Origin: Plasmopara viticola
Lineage: Eukaryota > Oomycota > Peronosporomycetes > Peronosporales > Peronosporaceae
DNA length: 64,000 bases
Reading direction: 5' to 3'
Assembly: GCA_001695595.3 (NCBI GenBank)
Contig: MBPM02000057.1
Span: 248,001-312,000 of the forward strand
Part shown: piece after piece, positions 23,812 through 35,600 of the stretch
Layout: every line of letters starts with the position of its first letter
Numbering within the stretch: the first letter of the stretch is position 1
Translations under genes and position numbers: made by a program
Notes under the pieces: model-generated
Told to the model about the DNA's origin: nothing
Database searches by the model: none
What the model saw: the letters and a program-made list of their open reading frames with translations, nothing else

Positions 23812-24690
23812 CCTAGCAAATCTCTGGTAGTTTCTCCATGATGAACGCCTTTTCACCATTATCTCCATCGATAAAATTTGGTGCGGCTTTCGACGTGTGT
23901 AGTGTCTTAAACTTGTCTGGACTTGGCGTATAACGCGTCAATAACTCGACATTAAACGTCGGATGTAGTGGTGACAAGTTCGCAGGCAGTTTCAGCAAAT
24001 CAACCTCGCGTCGCTTCTTGTCGTAACACTGCTTCTGTCGATTGGCAAGCAAGCTTTTTCGTGCAAATTAAAGCAAAATCTTGCGTTCATCCACAAACGT
24101 CTTGGCAAATTTAAACAACAAACTTCTTTTGTTGAGCTTGAAAACCCGTCCTGCGTTATCGAACTTAGTTGTCTCCCTAAGTCGATCGCAAATGGCGATA
24201 ACTTTGTTGCGGTACTGACAGGTGATGCATGTGCATACTGAATGGTACTTAAATGGTTTGCCCAGTCATTGCCAAGAAACGAAACCTTACAGCGCAATGC
24301 TCCTTCTAGAACAAGATTTTGTTGCTTTGTTTAGCCATATCTTTGAACTTGATGAAATTTTGTCACACTAAACTTAGATCCCATTCGATTCATCAGCGAT
24401 TTCCAATAATTTGAAGCGAGTTTTACGTCTCCGTCACTGATGACAACTTGAACAATTCGTGGTGTCGTACGACTCCGTTGAAAAAAGATCTAGCGACGTT
24501 TTTAGCATCAGCTTTGGTGATTACTTTGCGCGCTTTAACAACATGTCTACGACGTCGAGGTAGCGTCGTATTCATTTGGAACTGGCAATTTCACGACAAA
24601 GCTCAGTCAAACAACTATCTAACATTTGTTGAAGCTGGGATCGGCATCAGTTCTTCGTACTTCGGTGAGATTGCTTGATTTCCGTCGTAT
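23812..24690 (-). pseudogene. Gypsy integrase, broken
   Basis: In changing frames the minus strand gives a retroviral-type integrase: an EELMPIPA linker segment, a core piece with ARSFFNGVVRHHEL, a piece with NYWKSLMNRMGSKFSV, then LEGALRCKVSFLGNDWANHL and an AHAS...TKLSPFAIDLGR end. The C-terminal domain continues to 23812 with LHPTFNVELL and RYTPSPD. This order and these motifs are typical of Ty3/gypsy integrases. Several stop codons and shifts interrupt it. Confidence 0.75.
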
Positions 24691-25329
24691 ACATGTTTTT
24701 ATTAAAAAGCGTACTCCCGAACGTCTTTTCTTAAAATTGGCAAGTAATTCCATATCAAAACTTTAACCAGTGTGCGCTGAATCCCAGAATGAGCAGCCAC
24801 TGGTCCGTCATGTTGCTCACTGATTATACTCATGCGCAACTTGCTATTTTCTCGGTACACAGAATTGCTTGACGTTTTAGTCCGCTTGGAAATAAAGCAG
24901 CTCTTCTATATTTACAATCTTAGGGTATTCTTTTGTTTTTGCCATTCCAAGACACTAAAAATTGGATCCATTACGAAGCCTTATTTAAACAAGGTTTTTT
25001 TGGCTTTGCATTCAAATGCGTGCTGACGAGTACAATTCGACACTGTGCACTTGATTCATGATGGAGTTTCAAAATTGACGCAATTCGGTAGGTCTTTCCC
25101 GGAAAGTCCGCGTCGTCGAGAAGTACGTAAGCCACGATATCATGTAAGTCACCCAACTTTGATGCCATACGATAGTGACGTCTTGTTATAATACCAATGT
25201 GAAAAACACATTGTTGCAATAGCGACAGATATTTCGCACCCGCACCACAATTCGCCGGCGGGGATAACGCAATCGCTACAACGCTCTGCACACTTCACAA
25301 ATGATAAAGCACAAATCAAACTTATAGAA

Positions 25330-26610
25330 GGGCGTAAGAAATTGCGCCGATTTTGGTAAGCCTTTAGGTGGTGCAACAATCATCGACATGTAGAATTATC
25401 TGTGTAAACGCCGAATGGTCTACCATGGAAACAGTGTCGCCATTTTTTTAGCGCCAACTTAATGGCAAGAAACCTTTTTTTGTGCGATGGCCAATTTTCT
25501 TGTGTGGCCCAAGTTTTTCGAGTTAGATGCAATCAAATGATCGTCTTCTCCAAAACGTTGAGGTTGCAAGCGACCCATACAATGATCAGATGCATCCGTG
25601 GTGACTAAGATATCAACTGAAGAAATCGAACAACTTTAAAACTAAAGCTTATCGTAAAGCCAACCTTAACCGTAATAAAGCATTCTTTTATTTCTGACCC
25701 CAGCACCATTTGACATGTTGCATGGCTTAATTACTCAATAATAATGCATACGATAATACTCATCGAGTTAAGGAAGCTAAGTAGCTTTTTGAATTAGCCG
25801 TGGTGAGGCTATCCTTTTGATCGCGTGTGTTTTTTATCACTAGACAATCCGGCACCAAATACAGTGTGTGTTCCGGAGAGTCAACGGACGGCAATCCAAA
25901 CATGCACTACTCACGTTGAGCGTATAGACGTTGCTCGCATAGAACTCCACAAATTTGTCTCAAATGGTTGATGGGATCAATTTGCGTCTTGGAAAAAAGG
26001 CAAATGTCTTATAGACGACGACAACAATGACCTTGTCGAACACGGATCGCATAAGACGTGACCAATTACCAGGCATTCCGGCTAAGAGCATGGGGTCACA
26101 CACCATTGATACGTCTTTCTGTATGCAAAGGTCGCACATTGTCGCGAATCACTCGCAACAAGCGTTTGATGTCAGCCTCGAGCCAATTTAATGACAATGA
26201 AAACTAAGCATTCTTGCATTTTGTTAAAAGATTTATCCATGAGCGGAACGGGAATCTGTGGAGACCGCGTATGACTATTCACGTAACGTTAAACAATTAC
26301 CCAGCCATTTACAGTCTTGAAGATACCCAAGCTTAGTCATTACGAACGCTTTGGGAACGTTATTTTCGTTCAGGGTACACCAAACATATTCGATACATAT
26401 GGCGAATTCGACGCTTTAATTTATCCTGTTCACATATCTTCCTTAACAGCATCTTCTCGTGTATCTTGGTTCGTCATCGACAAGCGATATATTCCATTGG
26501 CTTTGCGCCAATTTTTATATGAAACTCGAAGTCTACTGAGCGCTCTGGAGGTAATTCATGTGGAAGTATGTTTGAAGCACATCGGAGAATTCTATTACAC
26601 CGATTGAGCA
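25330..26610 (-). pseudogene. Gypsy reverse transcriptase and RNase H, broken
   Basis: From about 26610 downwards the minus strand gives the RT entry segment (ELPPERSVDFEFHIKIGAKP-like), then IPVPLMDKSF near 26240, a segment with FSKTQIDPINHLRQICGVL near 25980, and an RNase H part with VTTDASDHCMG near 25600 and KWRHCFHGRPFGVYTDNS near 25420. These match the order of Ty3/gypsy RT and RNase H. The catalytic YxDD box could not be read intact: the corresponding stretch reads VVVYK. Many frame changes occur. Confidence 0.75.
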
Positions 26611-27029
26611 AACTCAGTTACCGCCTTTGCATCTACTGCACATATCTTCATCTCAAACGCCTCCTTGTGTACTTTCTTCTTCATTTGTCAAGCAGATTTA
26701 TCTCTTTCACTAAAACGTTTATCATCGCGTTCGCCACAGGCGCCGCTGTCATATTCGTGCTTGTTGAAATAAGGCGATCTCGTTCATATATACACTTGGC
26801 TGGAGCTCATAGTGCAACGGTCTTCCTAGATTGACGTCATGGCTCTCACTTTTCTTATTTCACTTTGAAGTTAAACAGTTATCCTGCCATGGTCACATCC
26901 GCTTGCATTTTCTTTACTTGCTAATTTTGCAGATTACCGTCAAACGCCTCTAGTTGCACATTTCTCGTTCCGAGAACCTTTGTTTCAATTCCTGGTCGAA
27001 TTAAATTCGCATTCGACCTCGATGAGCAC

Positions 27030-27989
27030 TTAATTTTACTTCCCTTTAATTTATTTTAGTTTTCTGGTCCGATCACTGTCTTTATCCTTTTGATTCTTCT
27101 TCGTGGCCATGTCGTCATTTCATCGAACAAATCTGCTTCATCATCGCTTGCTTCTCCTTCTTCCACGATGACAATCGGACGTCGCTGTCTGCGTCTTAGA
27201 TCTTCTTGTCTTTCTGATCTGCACACCTGTCATGAGAGTCCAAAAATTCTTTCATTGCACTCCACTCTGCTAAATCTTTGCACAATTTTGACTTTCATAG
27301 GTGCAGGATCTGCTCGCTTGCTGTAGTCATTGCGTGGATAGCTTGGATTGGCTCTTCATAATGCCTCAATTATCCTCGGGCTTGCCGCTGGTATGCGCAA
27401 TCATTTTTTCTTGCCACAAAAATTCTACACTCAATCTTCACAGCAATTTTTTTTGGATTCTTTTCTGGTGCGTTACCGCAATCCTTTCCGAAAGAAGATG
27501 ACCTTGTCAACTTCCCTGGTATCTCGCACTTGCACCATTAATTGGCGATGTCGTGAAATGTAATTTGCAAAACCACGGCAAATGCGCTGCTGTAATACAT
27601 TAAATTGATCTTGCAGGCGTTGTTGCACACCACCGGAACAAATCAACAATGCAACGCAACGAAATTCTTCTCAACAGCCCCGAAGAGAAGCTGTCGTGTT
27701 GTTTATCGTTGCGCTGTAATGCCGCGAAGTTTACTGCATAACGCCACCAATGTCCTCGGAGATAGTTACTTCGACTATCATGCCACAGCTTTCGCCTCAA
27801 TTTACTGACCCTCTTGCTTGTGAAACAGCTACGCAGGTTTCTTGATACGACCGCTGTACGCTGGCAACTTCAAACCTTCACACTCGAACTTCGTTCTTGG
27901 CTGCTCTCGCTGCACGCTGTCTAGCATCTCTTGCAGCCGTGCCAGCTGTGCGATCGTTTGCTGCATCAATTGTGTTGATAAAGGTCTTT
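27030..27989 (-). pseudogene. Gypsy gag, broken 3' part
   Basis: Directly at the left edge of the copia LTR the minus strand reads QQTIAQLARLQEMLDSVQ, then FECEGLKLPAYSGRIKKP, both typical of Ty3/gypsy gag starts. Further on are DQFNVLQQRICRGFANYISR and RDTREVDKVIFFRKGLR, the conserved gag core. A proline-methionine segment (DPAPMKVK) near 27300 is the region that precedes the zinc knuckle in related elements. The sequence is interrupted by stops. Confidence 0.65.
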
Positions 27990-28252
27990 TGAGCGGAAGA
28001 TGGCAAAATGCAAAGTGAACATATTAATCAAGTCCTTGGTTCGCAACTACATGCTACCTCTTATCCAATAATTTATCTAAGCCAATCAGAACGACTTACT
28101 TTTTGGGCGCAATCATCTTCCCATCCCAAAACCGATCCTATGCCCATCTTCAATCCGCTCCTCCAAGCAGTCATCAACTACTTACAAAGTTCGATACTTA
28201 CCGATATGTTATCGCTGGTCGAGGCGTTTCTTCACCAGCATCTTCGACAACA
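27990..28252 (-). repeat. Copia 3' LTR
   Basis: 263 bp, TG...CA, aligned end to end and without gaps to 32352-32614. Strong shared blocks are tgagcggaagatggcaaa at the start and tatgttatcgctggtcgagg near the end. Confidence 0.85.
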
Positions 28253-28320
28253 TAAACAACACTCCCACTCGACTTGACAAATTCATTACCTTGAATACCA
28301 AATCGACATCGAAGTGAAGC

Positions 28321-30300
28321 TTATTGCGCAGCAATAATAGGCTTGGTCATGGTTTCGGCTAGCATGTCTTGAGTTGGACAGAACTCTGACAACACTTGAT
28401 CGTTAACCCTCTCACGCACAAAGTGGTACCGAATGTCGATATGCTTGGTGCGCTTATAGAACTCTGGATTCTTGGACAATGCGATTGAGCCTTGGTTATT
28501 TTTAAAAATCTTGATAGGTGCATCGTCATCCATTTCTTTAAGCTCGCACAAGAATACTTTTAGCCATACAGCCTTTTGAGCTACTTTCGATAGGGCCATA
28601 TACTCTTCCTCAGTTGACGAGAGTACTGCCGTGCGCTGCTTTTTGCATTTTCCAGCTGATACATCCGTTGTTCATGAAAAAGACGTTGCCACTTGTGCTT
28701 CGACGCGACTCCATGTCTCCTGCCCAGTCAGCATCTAAAAATCCTTGAATTGCTGAAGCACCATCTTGGAGAACACAAGTTCATGCGTCTGGGTGTCATT
28801 CAAGTATCGCAGTACGCGTTTTTAAGCTTGCCAGTGTGTCGGACATGGATCGGCTGCGAACTGGCTCAGCACTCCCACTGCTGCTGCAAGGTCTGGGCGA
28901 GTAGCAACAATCGAGTACATGATGCCACCGACAGCACTTCGATACGGCACGTTTTTCATTGTGTCCTCGTGCTTGCATTCACCATTGCACATGTTTTTTT
29001 TGTCAGCTTAAATCCTGAATCTTGTGGAGTCTTCACTGGCTTGCAATCTTGCATCCCAAATTTGAACAAAATCGACTTGAGGAACTTGGTTTGCCGCATC
29101 GTAACTTGACCTTTAGCGCTATCTTGATTGATCTCCATTCCGAGAAAGAACTTTAGCTCGCCGAAGTCGGTCTTCTCGAACCGCTTGCTCAGCTCTTGTT
29201 TCGTAGTTGATAGCAAGATGTCGTCACTGCTCGCAATAATCGAGTCGTCAACGTAGAGCACCACAAAACTCATTGACTCATCACTGCGTCTGCTGTACAC
29301 GCAGTGCTCTGACTTGATTTTAATAAAATCCATCTTAATCATGAATCCGTCAACCGTTCGGTTCCAAATCCGCAATGACTGCTTCAAACCGTACAGCGAA
29401 CGCTCAAGCTTGCTCTCATACTTTGGTCGACTTGGGTCAGCGTATCCATCCGGTTGCTGCATTTAGATGTCTTCGTCCAGAGTACCATTAAGAAACGCAG
29501 TTTTGACGTCCATTTTGTGAAGCTTGAGATCATACTTGGCAGCCAGGCTTAGCACAATGCGAATTGACGTAAACTTGGCTACTGGTGCAAAAGTCTCCAC
29601 GTAATCCACACCATACTTCTGCGAGAAATCTTTTGCAATCAGCCGTGTCTTGAACCGCTCAATGTCCCCGTCTTGATTGTCCTTTACACGAAAGACCCAG
29701 CGACGACCGATCGATTTTCGTCCATTTTGTATATCATGTCTCGTTTTTTGTCAGAGAGACAATTTCGGAGTCGCAGGCCTCCTTCCACTTGCACGCGTCA
29801 TCGGATTCCATTGCCGACTTGTACGTCGTCGGCATTTATCTTACTGAATACATGACGCGTGCTTCTTTAAAGACCTCATTTTCTTTGCCTATTGTGGAGG
29901 CTGACATTTCTTCAAGCGTCGACCGCTGGTATAATGGCGCGTGTCGCTTGGACTTTGAAGTTTCTGTCACCTTTTCAAGCGACTGGTTTTTTGTGTGCCG
30001 TTTAGCTCCGGAATCGTAATCAACGTCGCGTTCTGGCACCTGATCGTCATCAACTTTTAATATCTCATGGCCATTTTCGGTGCATGATTCTGCATCAGCA
30101 TCAGTAACACTGTGTCGTTTTCTTCATCCACCGGCTCAACAATTTGCTGTACTTGTGCTTTTCTTTGTCAAATTCACTTTCTTGAAATGTGCATTGCGAC
30201 TCATTAGTATGCGCCCGGTCGAAAGTTTTTTACAAATCGGTATGTGTTTTCATGCTCTAAGTAGCCCAAATTTCGACATAAGATGGCTTGTGCGTCGAAT
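28321..30300 (-). pseudogene. Copia reverse transcriptase and RNase H, broken
   Basis: The RT part shows DVKTAFLNGTLDEDI followed by an in-frame TAA at 29463-29465 and then MQQPDGYADP, so one stop interrupts a conserved copia segment. Downstream come LERSLYGLKQSLRIWN and the catalytic VVLYVDDSIIASS box (YVDD intact). After a frame change the RNase H region follows with VGGIMYSIVATRPDLAAAVG, then EEEYMALSKVAQKAVWLK and KHIDIRYHFVRERV, ending LAETMTKPI near 28330. The upstream part (29500-30300) is in several frames. Confidence 0.8.
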
Positions 30301-30406
30301 TTGAAACGCTTTTCCTTTGGAATGTGGACACACGCATGACATCTAAACACTTTGGGGCTGGCCGAAAGCGGTTTCTTCGTTGTCCGAAGTTCGTGTGGTG
30401 ACTTTT

Positions 30407-31087
30407 TTAATCCAGCCGCACGAGTATGACACCGATTACAGAGAACGTTGCGGCCATTACTGCTTCACCCCAGTAGCTTTTGGACATTCCAGCATGGTCC
30501 ATCATACATCTAGCACACCCAACCAATGTTCTATTCATGCGCTCAGCTACTTCATTTAACTGAGGAATATACGGTGGCGAAATCTTGAGCACGATTCCTC
30601 GATCCGTGCAAAACTAGATCATCTCACCCGACGTGTACTCACCGCCATTGTCACTTCGAAGAGTCTTTACTCGTTTGCCAATCTGCTTTTCAGCAAAGGT
30701 AACAAACTCGGCAAACTTGTTTACAACTTCAGATATGGACTTGATAAAGTAGACAACGCAGTAGCGTGACTTGTCATCGATAACAAAATAGCGCTTTCCA
30801 CTGAACGTTGTAATTTGCATTGGACGGCACACGTCACTATGCACTACTTCAAGAATGTCTTTTGCTCGGTCAAGCGAAGATGTCTGAAAGCGCACACGAG
30901 TTTGTTTTCCTAGCGCACACCGGTCACAAAGCTCCCGCTTGCTCACCGATGTCAATGCAATGCCGGTGGCAAGTTTCTTTTTGTCAATTGCATCAAGTCC
31001 TTCGAATCCGATATGACCAAGCCGTAGGTGCCAGAGGTCCCCCCACGCAGCCAAACAACTTGGCCACACACACTTCCTCAGGAGCAA
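30407..31087 (-). pseudogene. Copia integrase, broken
   Basis: Begins with the GAG-pre-integrase segment (WHLRLGHIGFEGLDAI) and a Cys pair in LCDRCALGK, then the integrase core with EVVHSDVCRPMQ, KSRYCVVYF and LRSDNGGEY. An in-frame stop follows the core at 30614, and a second piece with PYIPQLNEVAERMNRTLVGC continues to 30407. The catalytic Asp, Asp and Glu positions are still readable. Confidence 0.82.
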
Positions 31088-31184
31088 CCGGAATCATATG
31101 CAGCTTGAACAACATTTTTCCTTCACGAGCACCAATTTTCAATTCACTCCCTTTTTTTCGCGAAGCATCCATCGTTGTCGAACA

Positions 31185-32339
31185 TTACAGGACCCACGTC
31201 CTTGGTGAATCGACCAAATGGATACAAACTGCGACGCAACTTCGGAATATGCCACATATTAGTGATCCACCCTTTTTCACTCCATTTGATGTCTTTATGG
31301 ACATAACAACATCTCTACTGCCGATCGCTTGCACGACACCGTTGTCTGCTAGATGCACGTCCACTGGAGTAAAGACTTTGTAGTTTCTCATGAACCTTTT
31401 CAAATTTGACATGTGCTGCGTCGCTCCTGAGTCGACCAGCCAAATGTCACTTGACTTGACAGAGCCATCACAATCGCCAACCGAAAACAAGTAGTCATCA
31501 CTGTCGTCCCCGTTAGCAAAGTTTGCACGCTGCGACCGATGTCTCTTGAAGTCATTGCTCGCTCGCAGTGGGAACACTGCCATCCAATGCCCTTGTTTGC
31601 CGCAATTGTGGCACGCACCAGTCTTCTTCACCGGTCGTCCTTTGCGCTTGTTGTCTCGTAACATAAATGCTTGGCCATACACAGTTCCGTCGCCCTCTGC
31701 TCCTTACGTTTCATCTCTTCATGCAATAGGCGCGATGTCACAAGCTCCCATGTCAGCGTGTCAAAACGCAACTCCAGCGCCGTGATGAGGAACTGATACG
31801 AATCACTCAGACTTCCAATGAGCGTGATAACCAGGTCGTCCTCACCCACTGGAGCGCTCAACTCGTCACACTGCTCAGCAAGCGTCTTAAGCTTGTTGAT
31901 GTGCTCGAGCACACCGTCGCCATCCTCCATCATCGTCGTGGAGAACCTGCGACGAAGGAAGAGCTTGTTTGCTACGCTCCTCTTCTCGAAGTGTCCCACC
32001 AATCTAGACCATGTATCATACGCATCCTTGGCCGAGCAAACCAGCGGCAACTGCGAGTCCTCCATCGCAAGATAGATAACGCTAGTGCCTTTCGGGCCTT
32101 ACGCTAAAGGTCTACTGGTCCATCGGGTTACTCAGCTGTTCGAGCTTTATCCCCCCGCTCGCAACTTCCCAGAGATCGCGCTCCTTCAACACAATTCGCA
32201 TCTTGAACTTCTACGTATACAACTTCATTCCGTCGAACTTGTTGATTCGGCTCGTCGAGGGGTTCATGGTGGTGGCGAAGGCGGTGTCAGAGGTGGGGGC
32301 GAAGAAGGCAGAGTCTGCAGGGCTTGGGCTCATGAATAA
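31185..32339 (-). pseudogene. Copia gag and protease, broken
   Basis: The gag start is an ATG at 32334 (MSPSPADSAFF). The gag core lies at 32065-31628 (LPLVCSAKDAYDTWSRLVGH, then HINKLKTLAEQ and ELVTSRLLHEE). In another frame the zinc knuckle CHNCGKQGHW follows, with Phe in place of the last Cys, then the protease with WLVDSGATQHMSN. At least two frame changes separate these parts. Confidence 0.82.
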
Positions 32340-32351
32340 ATAAATGTTACT

Positions 32352-32614
32352 TGAGCGGAAGATGGCAAATTGTAAAGTGAATATATTTATAAGGTCCTTA
32401 GTTCGCAACTACATGCTACCTTTAAGCCAATGATTTAGCTAAGCCAATCAGAACAACTTGACATCCGTGCGCAATCATCTTTCCATCCCAAAACCGATCT
32501 TATGCCCATCGTGAATCCGCTCCTGCAAGTAGTCATCGACTGATTACAAATACCGTTACTCAACGATATGTTATCGCTGGTCGAGGCGTTTCTTCACCAG
32601 CACCTTCGCCAACA
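32352..32614 (-). repeat. Copia 5' LTR
   Basis: 263 bp, TG...CA, gapless match to 27990-28252 at about 86 percent identity. The gag start ATG lies 18 bp inside its inner end. No clear tRNA primer-binding site could be recognised next to it. Confidence 0.85.
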
Positions 32615-32649
32615 TAAAAAACAAGTTGCTCATTCGTGTCCGGCTCCAT

Positions 32650-35600
32650 GTTGCGCCAAAATCGAAAGGCAAGTAAATAGAAGAAACTGAAGTGAGGGAG
32701 TCTTAACGATTGAGTTCTAGTCAAATTGCTGACTGCTTTACGAAAATCTTGGGTAAAGATTCGTTCAGCTTGCTGTTATAAGACTTTGACTTCGTGTAGA
32801 TCACTATCCAGCTTGCTTGTCGCCTCTGGGACTAACTCCTTCTGCTTTGACACTTTCTTGCGTAGGATCTCGTTGATACTTTAGCCAACTTGAGACTACT
32901 TGCCAGATCCATCGCTGCCTTTTCGGCTCTTGTTTCGCCATCAAAAAGAAACACCTCACCAGCTTTATTTTCGCTTTCTCTTTTCCGCATTCCCGTGCAC
33001 CTAAGCGAATTACTCAATTTTCATGGTACCCAGAGGTCCTAATTCGATGACAAATAAAAATGGCCAGAAGTGTGGGTAAAATTCTGCGCAGGAGTTCGCC
33101 CAAGCCGCTGATGCCAACGATAGTAAAGGACCACATCGTCGTAGCTTGCTATCAACCCACAAGAGGGACTTTAACTTTTTCAGACTCTCTCAAACTACGG
33201 GGAACCACAAGACAAGCCCACTGCGAGACCTCACTCGCCATCAACACTAACGGTAAGAGTGAGAGACCAGCCTGAAACTAGAGGACGAAAACCGGACACT
33301 GAGTCGATTGTTGATCAGCAAGCGTTACCAGCTGCTGAGAAGCTAATAATTTGCAACGTTAAGATTTTACAAGGTCCTTAGTTTAAATTACTTGCTGCCT
33401 CTACGTCAATTATGTATTTAGGTCAATCCGAATGATATACAATCTGGGCGTAATCGTCATACCATCCGGGCTCAAGTATCTTGAGTCCGTCCGTCCATGC
33501 TCATGTGAAGAAATAAAGAATTTACTACGCTTTAGGCACTTTACACTACGCGGTGAGTCTTTAAAAGATGATTGGTATAATATATATTGGCCGATACACA
33601 AGTTGGAACATACTTTTGGATGACATCAGTAGATAGCTGAGAGTCATCAGTCAGGTTGTAGCAAGAGCTCAGCCGTTAAACTAGCTTCTCAATTTGCTCC
33701 GAGCAACAAATACTTCTTCTTCGCTGACTTCGCCTCCCAAGCCTCAGTCAGTAGCCGACCTTTGCCCTCTAGATTTAGCATGAAAGAACAAGATTGAAAG
33801 GAGACTTTTACGCGCAAAAAATAGAGTGTGTCTATTTGCACATAATGTCCACTTTTCCGAATTAACCTTTTTTATTATTTATTTCTTATGTTTTTTTTGT
33901 GTACCCGCCTTACTTCTACATTCTTAACGATACTTGCCTAAGCTGTATGATCGAGTCACTTTAAATAAATGTTTAAAGTCCCCATGGGCCTTCCAGAACT
34001 CAAAATCTAAAAGCACTTAAGAGTTTGAAGTTGGCGATCGATTTAACTTCACACTCTGAACGGCAAGTATAAAATATCTTTAAATACTTGTCGTCTTAAA
34101 AATGCAAAAACTACTATCACAATCATGCGCGAGGTACAAACATGGGCAGATGCGATTGCGTCTCTTGACCTGCTAGTCGCACTCAGTGATGACTTTAAGT
34201 ATAGTCATCGCTGGATTCTTGAAGTAACCTGGCCTTTTTTTGAATGACAAGCTTCATCGAGCCTCTCGTCTATGCATCTCTCGATTCGACACGTCAAATT
34301 TACAAATAATATAGAAATACCTGTAGTTGTACGCACAGCATTGTTGAATACGACGATAGAGCGCTCTGCAAAGACATCAGCAATTGGTTTTTGATGATCA
34401 GAGCAGTATTTGTCAGGAATGCGGCGGTAAATTGCGGGTCTTTGATCGGACATGTTCTTGGCTGTTTGCACTTTTTAAAGCAGCTACGGTATACCATCTT
34501 GCTCAGCCTGTGTGCCGACAATGAAGTCTTGGTTCAAATTAAAGGTAGATGTGTGAAGTGCATTACATTTAAATTGTGCTGTGTTAAGATAGACCGCCAA
34601 GAAGCACGAAATGAAGCGTTAAATTTCAGCTTATGAAATGCTGCCGATAGAAAGATCGGGCTCTTTTGGGCAAGGTCTGGCCACCTCGTATTTGCTTTAA
34701 GCACATGCCCGGTTTGCTTTCTCAGTTACTTGATGTCCACCACTCCACATACATAAAACATCGGTAGTCCTCGCTACTGTTTCGGTCGTGTATGCTTAGC
34801 TCAACTTATTTGATCGACAGGTAGCTAGCCAGTTGCCGGACCGGGAACTGCAGAGGTTATGATGCTCTGATCAGATTAGATTTATGCATCAGTTGAGCAA
34901 CAACACTTTATATCCTGTGATATGTTCGTCGTTTAGCCTGGCTCAAATTACAATGCCTAAATTACAATAAACCCGACTTGACCAGCTTTTTTGTTATACC
35001 GATAGATCCATTCCATTTAGGCTCTCTCACTGAATTAAACGTAATCGCTTGCGGCAAGCACGCTGTTACGGGCTTAAATTAAGATATACTTAGCATGCAT
35101 GTCAATAGAAGACACAACCCCACGCAAATGATCGATTTACACACTGCAATGCATAAGTTTAGTACTTTTTCCGAAATAGAAAGCTTGGTCTGGGCTACAA
35201 AATAATATTGTTCTATGAGATGACTCAAGCGCATTATCTTTATAATTTGTTCTAAGCGTTAGGCCGCCAATTCGAATTTTCTCAAAATTTCTCTTTTTTT
35301 CACACACAATGTACTGCGGTATATCTGTTTAGCCCAGTGATCACGATGTGCATGACACATGAACTTACAATGCTGCGAATAATCGTTCATACTGTAGTCT
35401 ATTTTTTTGAGTACAAGCCGCAGCCAATCGTTTTTCTTCTCGTGAAGGTGGGTATGCAGCTTATAGCCATCCGCAACAGACATAGAACTATATTATATTC
35501 GTGATGCCGGACGACAAATCGTTGATAGCATATGCGACGATCGATGTGGCAAACCTAAAAACAATCAATCACAAGCCGATGTTTTTTTCTACGCAAACCT

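Larger units (their letters stand above)
27990..32614 (-). mobile_element. Ty1/copia retrotransposon with two LTRs, dead, nested in gypsy gag
   Basis: A complete but decayed copia element of 4.6 kb on the minus strand. Both LTRs are 263 bp, begin TG and end CA. Internal order is gag, protease, integrase, reverse transcriptase, RNase H, as in Ty1/copia. The LTRs differ at about 37 of 263 positions by my hand alignment (about 86 percent identity), so the insertion is old. The five bases left (tcttt) and right (taaaa) of the element do not match, so no target-site duplication is left. The flanks are the two halves of a gypsy gag, which shows that the copia jumped into the gypsy. Confidence 0.88.
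23812..32649 (-). mobile_element. Ty3/gypsy retrotransposon, dead, interrupted by a copia element
   Basis: Read on the minus strand, pieces of a gypsy polyprotein occur in the normal order. The gag start (MEPDTNEQLV at 32649) is followed, after the copia insertion at 27990-32614, by the rest of gag (about 27985-27030), reverse transcriptase and RNase H (about 26610-25330), integrase (about 24690-24130) and the integrase tail (to 23812). Stops and frameshifts are present throughout, so nothing is functional. The two gag parts fit together across the copia insertion. Flanking gypsy LTRs were not identified with certainty. Confidence 0.8.
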
